Numbered from the stretch's first letter, positions 6,999 to 14,585 are shown. The stretch: 15,262 nt of DNA from CAYLSO01 sp964386525 (GCA_964386525.1 CAYLSO010000282.1:1-15262); one strand, 5' to 3'. The notes: a model not told the origin generated them from the sequence alone. Numbers and translations: made by a program.

Positions 6999-8957
6999 GT
7001 GAGCGGCCCCCTGGCCTCTTCCCTTCGGTCTGTCGCGATGCCTCGACCTGAACGCCGGCGCCAGACTCCCCAGAAGACGATTCTCAGGCCGTCTGTCGCG
7101 AGCCGTCGCCAACGCGAATGGCCCTGGCTCGTCGCCGTCGCGCTCTCCGTCCTGCCGCTGTTCTGGGTGTGTCGCGGAGCCCCGTTCGGCATTCCGATCG
7201 CCGACGAGTACGACCATCTCTATTGGCTGCTCTTCCACCCGTCGCTGAACCCCTTCGACTCGATGGGCTCGCCTTTCTACTGGCGCCCGATCGGTCGGCA
7301 GGTCTACTACGCGCTGACGGGTCCCCTCTTCTTCACGGCACCGTGGCTGATCTCGGTTCTGCACGGAGCGCTCCTCGCCATTCTCGGCGTCATCGTATTC
7401 CGAGTGGCCCGCCGTGTCCTGCCTCCTGCTGCCGCAGCCGCCGCGGCGACCTTCCCGATCCTCTCCGAGCCGGCGCGCGCGCTTCTGGTCTCGCCGAACG
7501 GGGAGATGCTCCTGGCGGTCGTAGGCTCGGCGCTCGCGGTGCACGAAGCGCTGCGCGGCCGCATCTGGACCTCGGCGGCGGCCGGCCTCGCCGCACTGTT
7601 GAGTCACGGGGCCGCACTGCCCGTGATCGCTGCGCTGCCGGTGATCGCGTGGCACCGCGAGCGGCGGGTTTCTGCCGTCGCGCGGTGGAGCTTGGCTGCG
7701 GCCGCGGTGGCGGTGATTTGGCTCGGCGGGCATCTCATCGGTCGATCGCGCGGCACGCTCTTGATGGCTACCGGCTCGTTGGATTTGGGGCATGTCGTCG
7801 GACCCATGCGGGCCCTGGTGTTCAGCGTGTCGGCGCTTCTCAATCTGGAGGATCTGCCGAGTTCGCATGCGCGGCTTTACCTGCTCGGCGCGGCGCTCCT
7901 CTTCGCCGTCTGGGGTGCGATCCTCTGGCGCGACCGGCTCACCGGCCGCCGCAACGGGGCGTCGTGGCCGCCCATTCTCGGTGTCGCGGCGTGGTTTCTC
8001 CTCGGGACCGTACCGCTGGCTCTGGTCAGTGATTGGAACGGGTGGCGCACATCCCTCACCGGCCTTTGGCTTGGGATCGCGACCTTCGGGCTGCTGTGGG
8101 GCGCGCGGCCATGGCTTGCCGCGGCGTTCTTCGTTCTCCGGTTGGCGGCACTCCTTTCTGCGGCGCCAGCCCCTCCGATGGCGAGTGGAACGCTGCCCGA
8201 GACCACCTCCCGATTCGGCTTCGCCCGGCTGGTGCGGCTGCAGCAGTATGTCAACGCCCTCCACGCGTCACTGAGGCAGGATCCGCCGCCACCGGGGGCC
8301 ATCGTCTACCTGTCGCACGCGCCCGAGTACTTCGCACTCGCCACGGCCGGGGATCGCGCCCTGAGAGTCTGGTTTCGCGATCCCAGGATGGAGCTCTCGT
8401 ACATCACTCGGTATCGACCGGAGCCGGGCCAGCGGCCGCGGCGCGTCTTGCGCTTCGATCCCGACCGCTGGGATTTCGCCCGGCTTCCCAATCCGCTCGT
8501 CGACGCGATCGTGGAAGGCGAGGAGGCTCTTGCCCGGGGACAAGCCGCGACGGCACGTCAAGCGCTTGGGCGCGCACTTCGCATCGCCCAGCCTGGCGTC
8601 CACGACGTCGAGCGGGTCGAGCTGCAGACCAGTTTCGGATTGGCTGCATATCGATCCGGCGATACGACTGCCGCCCGTCGAGCTTGGCAGGCGGCGCTGG
8701 CGATCGACTCTTCCCATCGAGGAGCATTGCTCAACCTGGCGGCGTTGAGCGCCCAGCGCGGCGAATTCGGCGAAGCCAAGAGACTGACTCTGGCTGTCCT
8801 TGCCGAATCTCCCGAGGATCCGCTCGCGTTGTATTACCTGGCTCGAATCGAGCCTTCATTGGGCAACGCGGGTGCGGCGGACATCGCATGGCGACGTCTC
8901 GCTAAGACAAGCCCAGCCTTCGTGGACTCCATTGTGCGCAACGACGGAGCACCGTAA
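6999..8957 (+). CDS. Multi-pass membrane protein with C-terminal TPR-like domain (GT-C glycosyltransferase-like)
   Basis: The 652-residue product has a basic N-terminus (about 1-41) and then some nine or ten hydrophobic segments between about 42 and 388, among them WPWLVAVALSVLPLFWV and LAAAAVAVIWLGGHLIG. After the first helix comes an acidic pair in IADEYDHLYW (67-76), the position where GT-C glycosyltransferases carry their catalytic Asp/Glu, with aromatic and Arg residues following (SPFYWRPIGRQVYY). Residues 400-500 form a soluble linker. Residues about 540-640 look like two or three TPR repeats (GLAAYRSGDTTAARRAWQAA, then ALLNLAALSAQRGEFGEAKR). Lipid-linked sugar transfer in the envelope is plausible but unproven. 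I start at GTG 6999; ATG 7038 is an alternative, and neither has a strong ribosome-binding site. The gene stands alone. Confidence 0.75.
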   Translation: MSGPLASSLRSVAMPRPERRRQTPQKTILRPSVASRRQREWPWLVAVALSVLPLFWVCRGAPFGIPIADEYDHLYWLLFHPSLNPFDSMGSPFYWRPIGRQVYYALTGPLFFTAPWLISVLHGALLAILGVIVFRVARRVLPPAAAAAAATFPILSEPARALLVSPNGEMLLAVVGSALAVHEALRGRIWTSAAAGLAALLSHGAALPVIAALPVIAWHRERRVSAVARWSLAAAAVAVIWLGGHLIGRSRGTLLMATGSLDLGHVVGPMRALVFSVSALLNLEDLPSSHARLYLLGAALLFAVWGAILWRDRLTGRRNGASWPPILGVAAWFLLGTVPLALVSDWNGWRTSLTGLWLGIATFGLLWGARPWLAAAFFVLRLAALLSAAPAPPMASGTLPETTSRFGFARLVRLQQYVNALHASLRQDPPPPGAIVYLSHAPEYFALATAGDRALRVWFRDPRMELSYITRYRPEPGQRPRRVLRFDPDRWDFARLPNPLVDAIVEGEEALARGQAATARQALGRALRIAQPGVHDVERVELQTSFGLAAYRSGDTTAARRAWQAALAIDSSHRGALLNLAALSAQRGEFGEAKRLTLAVLAESPEDPLALYYLARIEPSLGNAGAADIAWRRLAKTSPAFVDSIVRNDGAP

Positions 8958-9249
8958 TCGAAGGGAAGCACACGAACCGCTGCTGGCGTGAGGTTCTACT
9001 CGCAACCTCGGGTGACCCGCTCCCCTGCTTCGGTCCAGTCGGGATGACCCGCCGCAAGGAGGCGAGATGGGACCCCCTGGCCAGCGGCGCGAATACTTCG
9101 ACAGTGGGGCACGAATCTGTGCTTTCATCGAGTCCTGCCGCAATGGCGTCGGCCTTCGGGGCGATGAGAGAGCGCACGGACAGAACGGCCGACGAAGCGG
9201 CACGATTGCGGCGAATAGAAGCGGGGAGAATGGAAGAAGGAGGGATGTG

Positions 9250-9372
9250 ATGGGAGACAAGGGCAAGAAGGATAAGGACAAGGGGCAGAGACAGAAGAGA
9301 AGCGAACAGGAGCAGAAGGCAAAGCAGCAGCTGGCGAAGCAAGCGGCAAGGACCCCTGGATCGAAAGCCTAG
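9250..9372 (+). CDS. Small lysine-rich 'MGDK' protein (40 aa), second copy type
   Basis: The 40-residue product begins MGDKGKKDKDKGQRQKRSEQ and consists almost entirely of Lys, Gln, Glu, Arg and Ala, predicted helical or disordered. GGAGG at 9239-9243 lies six bases before the ATG. It shares the MGDK start, size and basic character with the protein at 638-769, but little else. The same frame is open upstream to ATG 9067, which has its own excellent site (AAGGAGG at 9056-9062), so a 101-residue form is possible. I prefer the short form because of the family resemblance. A different frame (9044-9250) ends in TGA overlapping this ATG, which would fit translational coupling if that frame is real. 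Function is unknown. Confidence 0.6.
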   Translation: MGDKGKKDKDKGQRQKRSEQEQKAKQQLAKQAARTPGSKA

Positions 9373-9378
9373 CGAGGT

Positions 9379-9397
9379 GCCGCGCCGCCGGCGCGGC
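9379..9397 (+). terminator. GC-rich hairpin after the MGDK gene
   Basis: GCCGCGCC and GGCGCGGC form a perfect 8-bp stem with a 3-base loop, beginning six bases after the stop codon. No T-tract follows, so this is a candidate terminator or mRNA 3' stabiliser only. Confidence 0.35.
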
Positions 9398-9538
9398 CAG
9401 CATGGGGGGTTTCCCGTGATGGACAGGGGATGACGGACGGTGCCGCCCCGATGGGCGTTGGGGGGGGAGACAGGCGCAAGCGCGTGAACCCCGCGCGCCG
9501 TGGCGAAGTCTGGCCCCCGGCAGGCTGTCGGGAGGTCG

Positions 9539-9721
9539 CTAGCGGTTGTAGTTCTTCTTGAGGACGAAGTTCGAGAGTGTCCCGCACTTCGGGTTCAGGC
9601 AGTGGGCCGGATTCACCGCTCGGAACCCATGCATGCAGGTGAGACAGATGTAGTCCTGCGGGTATAGCAGTGGTCCGCGGCGCTGCGGCTGTCTGAGTGC
9701 TGGCGCCAGGCTCTTGCTCAG
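9539..9721 (-). CDS. Small zinc-ribbon-like protein (about 60 aa) without a standard start codon
   Basis: The minus-strand frame ends YPQDYICLTCMHGFRAVNPA, then HCLNPKCGTLSNFVLKKNYN and R. The four cysteines are arranged C-x2-C-x11-C-x4-C (residues 26, 29, 41 and 46 in the numbering used here), a plausible zinc site followed by a basic tail. Upstream, the only in-frame ATG (9767-9769) is followed at once by TGA, and there is no in-frame ATG, GTG or TTG before the cysteines. I placed the start at CTG 9719-9721 because AAGGAG lies six bases before it. A frameshift joining an upstream GTG frame (9765-9767) is the alternative. I do not recognise the family. Neighbours give no hint of function. 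Confidence 0.45.
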   Translation of the reverse strand: MSKSLAPALRQPQRRGPLLYPQDYICLTCMHGFRAVNPAHCLNPKCGTLSNFVLKKNYNR

Positions 9722-9767
9722 GTCCGACTCCTTCCTTGGCGGTGCTTCGCGCGCCGCTCCTTCTCAC

Positions 9768-10334
9768 ATACTAGTCCCTGAGCGACCCCGATGTCTCCCA
9801 GTGTGACCTGCACTCCGTCCTCCGATGGAGCAAGACACCGATTCCTGCGATCCGAATGCGGCCCCGGGGTCAGCGACGGATGCAGCGCGCGTTCGCCCGG
9901 CGGGCCCGCCGCGCTGCCGCCGCCCGGTGCGGCGCAGAGTCCGATCTCGAGCGGCGGGGACTTCCGGAGGGGAAGAGCGACCCTTCGCGGCCGGACTCCT
10001 GCGGGCTTGGTGGAGAAACCAAACCAAGCATGATGATACACCTGCGGGAGATCGCAGGCTCAGGGAAATCCCCTCGGCCAGAGCGCCGCTCCGGCGAGCC
10101 TGCGCCGGCGGCGGAGCCGATCTCGCCAAGGCGAACCCGGGCCTCGGCTTGCGCCACACCCGGCCGGCGTGCGCCACCACGCGGATTCTTCGCCGAGCGG
10201 TGTTCCCGGCCGCCGGCGGGTGGGGCATCTGCCGGTCCGTTCAGCCTCTGGCGACCCCTGCCTCGTCCGGCCGGAGGCGGGGGTGAAGTCATCTCGACCA
10301 CCCCTGGGCACTACGACGCGCGCCCGGTCTTGGG
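9768..10334. other. Region without a convincing gene (about 570 bp)
   Basis: Open frames exist on both strands here, but all are Arg/Pro/Ala/Gly-rich, overlap each other and contain no recognisable motif, as expected from random open frames in GC-rich DNA. I saw no tRNA, tandem repeat or clear terminator. A short inverted repeat (GCCTC and GAGGC near 10260-10278) lies towards the right end, upstream of the fusion gene. Confidence 0.4.
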
Positions 10335-10340
10335 TATCCT
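10335..10340 (+). promoter_or_regulatory. Possible -10 box giving a near-leaderless transcript
   Basis: TATCCT lies six bases before the ATG of the kinase-RapZ fusion. A start site about seven bases downstream would fall on or next to the ATG, which itself has no Shine-Dalgarno sequence. I see no good -35 box at the right distance, so support is weak. Confidence 0.28.
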
Positions 10341-10346
10341 GCAGCC

Positions 10347-11876
10347 ATGCACGACGCCCTCGTCGCACTCTTCATCCGTGCCTTCGGCAGCCCGCCGGCG
10401 GAGGTCACCCGCCTGACGGCCGACGGGTCGCAGCGCAGCTACTACCGGATGGCAGGAGCGTCCCCGGCGTCCGTCATCGGAGCGTACGGCCCCGATCCCG
10501 ACGAGAACTGCGCGTTCCTCTCGTTCTCGCGCTCGTTCCGCGGCATCGGGCTGCCGGTCCCCGAGATCTTCGCGGCGGACGAGGGCCGCGGCCTCTGGCT
10601 CGAGGAGGATCTGGGCGACACCACCCTGTTCCAGGCGCTCTCCTCCGCGCGCCAGCCGGAGGGCGGGGAGTTCCCGCGCGCGATGATCGACGTCTACGAG
10701 CGGGTCGTGGACCTCCTGCCCCGCTTCCAAGTCGAGGGCGGGCGCGTGATCGACTTCAGCGTCGCCTACCCGAGACCGGCGTTCGATCAACAGTCCATGC
10801 TGTGGGATCTCAACTACTTTAAGTACCACTTCCTCAAGCTCGCCCACATTCCGTTCAACGAGCAGCGCCTGGAGAACGACTTCCACCGGCTCGTCGGACA
10901 TCTGCTCGCGGCGGACACCGGCTACTTCCTCTACCGCGACTTCCAGTCCCGGAACATCATGCTGCGCGGCGGCGAGCCGTGGTTCATCGACTACCAGGGT
11001 GGCCGGCGGGGCGCCGCCCAGTACGACGTCGCGTCCCTGCTCTACGACGCCAAGGCGGACATCCCCGAGAGCGTGCGCGCGCATCTGCTCGAGCGCTACG
11101 TGGACGCGCTGTCGCGACTCGCGAGCGTGGACGCCGGACGCTTCCTCGAGGCCTATCGCGGCTACGTGCTCATCCGCATCATGCAGGCCATGGGCGCCTA
11201 CGGCTACCGCGGCTTCTTCGAGCGCAAGCCGCGGTTCCTGGAGAGCGTCCCCTACGCCGCGCGCAACGTGGCGGGCCTGCTCACGGCCGGATTGCCGGTC
11301 GGGCTGCCCGAGCTGGAAAGCGTCTTCCGGCGCATCGTCGAGGCGTGGGCCGATCGTTCGAGTCCGATCGGGCCGCTTTCTGGCCTCACCGTGCACGTCA
11401 CGAGCTTCAGCTACCGGCAGGGGCCGCCTCCGGACGAGACGGGACACGGTGGTGGCTACGTGTTCGACTGCCGCGCCCTGCCGAACCCGGGGCGCAGCGC
11501 GGAATTCGCCGGCGTGAACGGCCGCGATCCGTCGGTCGTCGCATTCCTCGAGGCCGCGCCCGAGACCGAGGCCTTCTGGAGCCGCGTGTCGCCGCTCGTG
11601 GACGCGCACCTCGCGAGCTTCCGGGAGCGGGGATTCTCCGATCTCAGCGTCGCGTTCGGCTGCACCGGCGGACAGCATCGCTCCGTCTACTTCGCCGAGC
11701 GGCTGGCCCGGCACATCCGCGAGCGCCACCCCGCCGTGGCCGTGCACCTCCAGCACGCCGAGCAGGCGAAGTGGCCCGCGACCGGCAGCGAGGCATCGCC
11801 GCCGGGCGGGACCGCCGCCGCGGCAGAGCCGTCGCCAGCGGCACTCCTCGCCAGGGAAGACCCGTGGACGCGATGA
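10347..11876 (+). CDS. Amino-sugar kinase (APH/AmgK-like) fused to a RapZ C-terminal domain
   Basis: The 509-residue protein has two domains. Residues about 1-335 form an aminoglycoside-phosphotransferase-like kinase: LTADGSQRSYYR (23-34) as nucleotide loop, catalytic loop LYRDFQSRNIM (195-205) with Asp198 and Asn203, and metal-binding FIDYQGGRRG (213-222) followed by YDVASLLYDA. AmgK, in this fold, phosphorylates N-acetylmuramate or N-acetylglucosamine at C1. Residues about 347-470 match the RapZ/YvcJ C-terminal domain: VTSFSYRQGPPPDE, VFDCRALPNPGR (372-383) and FGCTGGQHRSV (437-447). In RapZ this domain binds glucosamine-6-phosphate. The RapZ N-terminal NTPase is absent. The catalytic loop has Tyr-Arg-Asp where many relatives have His-x-Asp. 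The last 33 residues are low-complexity. The stop overlaps the next gene's start, implying coupled expression with a MurU-like enzyme. Domain calls are firm; the substrate is inferred. Confidence 0.88.
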   Translation: MHDALVALFIRAFGSPPAEVTRLTADGSQRSYYRMAGASPASVIGAYGPDPDENCAFLSFSRSFRGIGLPVPEIFAADEGRGLWLEEDLGDTTLFQALSSARQPEGGEFPRAMIDVYERVVDLLPRFQVEGGRVIDFSVAYPRPAFDQQSMLWDLNYFKYHFLKLAHIPFNEQRLENDFHRLVGHLLAADTGYFLYRDFQSRNIMLRGGEPWFIDYQGGRRGAAQYDVASLLYDAKADIPESVRAHLLERYVDALSRLASVDAGRFLEAYRGYVLIRIMQAMGAYGYRGFFERKPRFLESVPYAARNVAGLLTAGLPVGLPELESVFRRIVEAWADRSSPIGPLSGLTVHVTSFSYRQGPPPDETGHGGGYVFDCRALPNPGRSAEFAGVNGRDPSVVAFLEAAPETEAFWSRVSPLVDAHLASFRERGFSDLSVAFGCTGGQHRSVYFAERLARHIRERHPAVAVHLQHAEQAKWPATGSEASPPGGTAAAAEPSPAALLAREDPWTR

Positions 11877-12595
11877 TCTTCGCCGCCGGGTTCGGGACCC
11901 GGCTGGGCGCGATCGGCCGGAGCACCCCCAAGGCGCTGATCGAGATCGCGGGCCAGACGATGCTCGAACGGACCGCCCGGCGGCTCGTCGCGGCCGGGGC
12001 CGACCGCATCGTCGTCAACGTGCACCACCAGGCCGACCGGATCGCGCGCTTCCTCGCGGAGCACGACCTGGGCGCCGAGATCCTGGTGAGCCGCGAGCCG
12101 GGGCGCCCCCTCGAGACCGGGGGCGGGCTGATGCACGCGCGCCATCTCTTTCGCCGCGAGGCGCCGATCCTCCTGCACAACGTCGACGTCATCACCGACG
12201 CCGATCTGCGCGCGCTGATGGCCGCCCACCAGCCGAGCGGCGCGCTCGCGACCCTGGCCGTGAACGAGCGCGAGACGTTCCGCTACCTGCTCTTCGACGA
12301 TGACGGCTTGTTCGGGCGGGAGGACCGCCGCCAGAGCCTGCGCCTCGAGAGTCGGCCGCCCCGCGGCGCGGTGCGCACCCTGGCGTTCGCGGGCATCCAC
12401 GTGGGCTCGCCGCAGCTGCTCGACCGGATCAGCGAGCGGGGTGCGTTCCCGATCATGGATGCCTACCTGCGGCTCGCGGCGGAAGGGCACACGATCGCTC
12501 CTTGGCTGCTCGCGGGCGGCATGTGGCTCGAGGTCGGCAATGCCGAGCGGCTGGAGGCGGCGCGCTCGCTGCTGGAGCGGACGGGGACCGTCTGA
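11864..12595 (+). CDS. MurU-like sugar-1-phosphate nucleotidyltransferase
   Basis: The 243-residue protein carries the nucleotidyltransferase signature FAAGFGTRL (6-14) and PKALIEIAG (22-30), then ETGGG (84-88) and NVDV (106-109) with a likely Mg-binding Asp108. Enzymes of this family join a sugar-1-phosphate to NMP; MurU makes UDP-N-acetylmuramate from N-acetylmuramate-1-phosphate. I chose the GTG at 11864 over ATG 11873 because AGGGAA lies five bases upstream and the resulting MDAMIFAAG fits the usual family N-terminus. It overlaps the preceding kinase-RapZ gene by 13 bp. That pairing is the main reason to favour a MurU-type role; mannose- or glucose-1-phosphate transferase activity remains possible. 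Length is slightly longer than minimal MurU enzymes. Confidence 0.85.
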   Translation: MDAMIFAAGFGTRLGAIGRSTPKALIEIAGQTMLERTARRLVAAGADRIVVNVHHQADRIARFLAEHDLGAEILVSREPGRPLETGGGLMHARHLFRREAPILLHNVDVITDADLRALMAAHQPSGALATLAVNERETFRYLLFDDDGLFGREDRRQSLRLESRPPRGAVRTLAFAGIHVGSPQLLDRISERGAFPIMDAYLRLAAEGHTIAPWLLAGGMWLEVGNAERLEAARSLLERTGTV

Positions 12596-12689
12596 GGAAA
12601 GCGAGCCGGGCCGGGGCGACGTGGCGACGGTCTGCCGCGCGCTTCGACAGCCGACCGGGGAGTCTTGTCGCGTACGAATGGGGGGAGCC

Positions 12690-14012
12690 ATGGGCCGCCT
12701 TTTCCCTGTTCTTGCTGTCGCGAGTCTCCTGTTCGTGGGTCTCTGGGTGGGGCCAGGGACCGCGGATGTCGAGATCCTCGGCTACGACCTCGGAGTCGGC
12801 GTAAGCGAACCGGACACAGTAGTCGACGTCGCCGCGGAACTGCGACTCCGCCTCCGGCCGCCCACCGCGCGGATCCAGTTGCTGCTCTCCTCCCGGGCCT
12901 CCCTCCTGGGGACTGAGGCGATGGTCGGCGGCGCGTGCATGCCCCTCGAGGCCGGCCGACAGGCCGGTGACTCCCTCGTGATCTTCCTTCCGGAGAGTCT
13001 CCGCGCCGCCGACTCGCTGCACCTGCAGCTCCGCTACTCACTGCCGCGCCGGCCGCTGCCCGCCGTCACCTACCTCAGCCGCGGCCATCGTTGGTACCCC
13101 CAGCTCATCGATCAGATTGCGCCGTTTCGCCTGCGGGTCGACCTGCCGGGCGACTGGACCTCGTTCTCGGGCGGCGACCTGGTCGCGGATTCGAAGGTGG
13201 GCACCGAGCGACAGATGGTCTGGGCGAGCGACATGCCGGTCTTCAAGATCGAGCTGGCGCTCGCTCCTCCCGCGACCGTGCGGGATGACAGCGTCGAGGC
13301 GGGTGGGGTCACTTTCCACTTCGTCTCGTCGCGAGCCGATACTGCAGCCGCCCGACAGATCCTCGGCGACGCGACGAAGGCCTTCTCGTATTTCCGGAGC
13401 CTGCTCGGCGAGTTCCCGTACCGGCGCCTCACCGTCCTCGAGACCGCGGAGTGGCCGGGCACGAACATCGGCTCGGGGATCGTCGTGCCCGGCAAGCCAG
13501 CGGTCGATGCGTTCCTCGCCGGTCACCGGGACGAGCTGCGGCTCGCCCTGGCCTGCCAGTGGATGGGGGCGGGGATCTTCCCTGAGTTCATGAGCCCGGG
13601 CTACTGGTTCCTGCAGCTCTCGCTGCCGCACTACCTGCGGCTGATGTACGTCAAGGAGGCGGACGGGGAGCGCGAGTTTGAGAACCAGCTGGAGCGATCG
13701 TTGGCGGCCTACAAGAGGTTTGCCGGCACGGACCAGGACGTGGCCATCGGGGAGATCGCCATGCTGGACACGCCGGCCAAGGGGGCGGCGATCTACGGCA
13801 AGGGTCCCTATGTCGCCCACCGCTTGGCCCGGTCGCTCGGCGATGCGCGATGGCGCGAGACACTCCGTCTGCTGTACGGCCGCTACCGGGGCCGGACCCT
13901 CACCTGCGCGGACCTCTGCGCTTGGCTCGACGAACGCGACGCTGCCGGGAAGCCCGGCTCGCGCCTGCAGGCGATGCTCTCGGCGAAGGGCCTTCCCGCG
14001 GCGGAAGAATGA
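12690..14012 (+). CDS. Secreted M1-peptidase-like protein lacking the zinc-binding site
   Basis: The 440-residue protein begins with a signal peptide (MGRLFPVLAVASLLFVGLWV, probable cleavage near GTA-D, residues 24-26). An N-terminal beta domain follows, and then a region that lines up with the catalytic domain of M1 metallopeptidases (gluzincins). The HELAHQW position reads LALACQW (285-291), so both zinc-binding His and the catalytic Glu are gone. The downstream NEGFA position reads LQLSL, removing the third ligand, and the GAMEN substrate loop reads GTNIGSG. Outside the active site the fold is kept, including IYGKGPYVAHRLARSLGD (368-385). Start ATG 12690 is preferred over 12678 because a GGGGGAG site precedes it. 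It is probably a non-enzymatic periplasmic or surface protein. It lies 94 bp after the nucleotidyltransferase gene. Confidence 0.72.
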   Translation: MGRLFPVLAVASLLFVGLWVGPGTADVEILGYDLGVGVSEPDTVVDVAAELRLRLRPPTARIQLLLSSRASLLGTEAMVGGACMPLEAGRQAGDSLVIFLPESLRAADSLHLQLRYSLPRRPLPAVTYLSRGHRWYPQLIDQIAPFRLRVDLPGDWTSFSGGDLVADSKVGTERQMVWASDMPVFKIELALAPPATVRDDSVEAGGVTFHFVSSRADTAAARQILGDATKAFSYFRSLLGEFPYRRLTVLETAEWPGTNIGSGIVVPGKPAVDAFLAGHRDELRLALACQWMGAGIFPEFMSPGYWFLQLSLPHYLRLMYVKEADGEREFENQLERSLAAYKRFAGTDQDVAIGEIAMLDTPAKGAAIYGKGPYVAHRLARSLGDARWRETLRLLYGRYRGRTLTCADLCAWLDERDAAGKPGSRLQAMLSAKGLPAAEE

Positions 14013-14018
14013 GAGGAA

Positions 14019-14039
14019 CTCAGCGGGAGATTCGCTGAG
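14019..14039 (+). terminator. Hairpin after the M1-like gene
   Basis: CTCAGCG (14019-14025) and CGCTGAG (14033-14039) form a perfect 7-bp stem with a 7-base loop, starting six bases after the stop codon. A C-rich stretch follows instead of T residues, so termination would be weak or factor-dependent. Confidence 0.35.
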
Positions 14040-14090
14040 GCTCCCCCGCCCCCGCGCTCCGTCGGGGAAGCAGACGACGCCGACAGCCTC

Positions 14091-14099
14091 TGGTACAAT
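14091..14099 (+). promoter_or_regulatory. Extended -10 promoter for the small secreted protein gene
   Basis: TGGTACAAT is a good extended -10 element (TG-n-TACAAT) in otherwise GC-rich DNA, about 100 bases before the ATG at 14201. No clear -35 box is present, which is tolerable for an extended -10 promoter. It would restart transcription after the hairpin at 14019-14039. Confidence 0.45.
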
Positions 14100-14200
14100 C
14101 CGCGCCGCGCCAGCCCGCCAACGCCGGCTCGTCGCCCCTCTGACACCGGAGTCCGGTGCCACTGTCGCGGGCGCCGCCGGCAAGCCGGAAGGAGAGAGAC

Positions 14201-14578
14201 ATGCGTCGAATCGTCGTCATCATGGGGGCCCTGCTCGTCTGCCTCGCTGCCTCAAACGCGTTCGCCGGCCGCATCTTCGGCGACATCAAGCTGGACGGGA
14301 AGCCGGTGCCGGCCGGCCTGACGGTGAAGATCGCCCCCGCCTTGCCGCCGGCCGCCCCCGGTGCCAAGCCCAAGCCGACGCCCGCCGTGGCCGACACCAC
14401 GGTCACCGACAAGTTCGGTTCGTACAAGCTGAGCGTGAAGGAGGAGGGCAAGTGCCTCCTGACCCTCGTGTACGAGAAGCAGCCGGTCACGCTCGAGGTC
14501 TTCTCCTACAAGGATGCGACGCGCTACGACCTGATCCTCGAGAAGAAGGATGGCAAGCTGTCCCTGAGGAGGAAGTGA
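14201..14578 (+). CDS. Small secreted protein with a probable beta-sandwich domain
   Basis: The 125-residue product has a clear signal peptide (MRRIVVIMGALLVCLAASNA, cleavage after FA at about residue 22). The mature part begins GRIFGDIKLDGKPVPAGLTV, a pattern typical of carboxypeptidase-regulatory-like or transthyretin-like beta-sandwich domains, in which a small 'decoration' segment is followed by TVTDKFGSYKLSV (67-79). A Pro/Ala-rich insert occupies 47-62. There is a single Cys at residue 85 and a basic C-terminus (KKDGKLSLRRK). A strong ribosome-binding site (GGAAGGAG) precedes the ATG. The next gene follows after seven bases, so the two are almost certainly co-transcribed. Binding partners are unknown; such domains usually mediate structure or adhesion, not catalysis. 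Confidence 0.78.
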   Translation: MRRIVVIMGALLVCLAASNAFAGRIFGDIKLDGKPVPAGLTVKIAPALPPAAPGAKPKPTPAVADTTVTDKFGSYKLSVKEEGKCLLTLVYEKQPVTLEVFSYKDATRYDLILEKKDGKLSLRRK

Positions 14579-14585
14579 GGCAGCC

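Noticed and set aside
6972..8264. 430-codon minus-strand open frame
   Set aside because: Antisense to the membrane-TPR gene, Arg/Pro/Glu-rich and without recognisable domains.
8990..9009. Hairpin GAGGTT/AACCTC after the membrane-TPR gene
   Set aside because: Only six pairs with an 8-base loop and no T-tract, too weak to call a terminator.
10311..11756. 481-codon minus-strand open frame
   Set aside because: Mirror of the kinase-RapZ fusion, whose plus-strand domains are unmistakable.
13038..14183. 381-codon minus-strand open frame
   Set aside because: Antisense to the M1-like gene, with no motif or signal.
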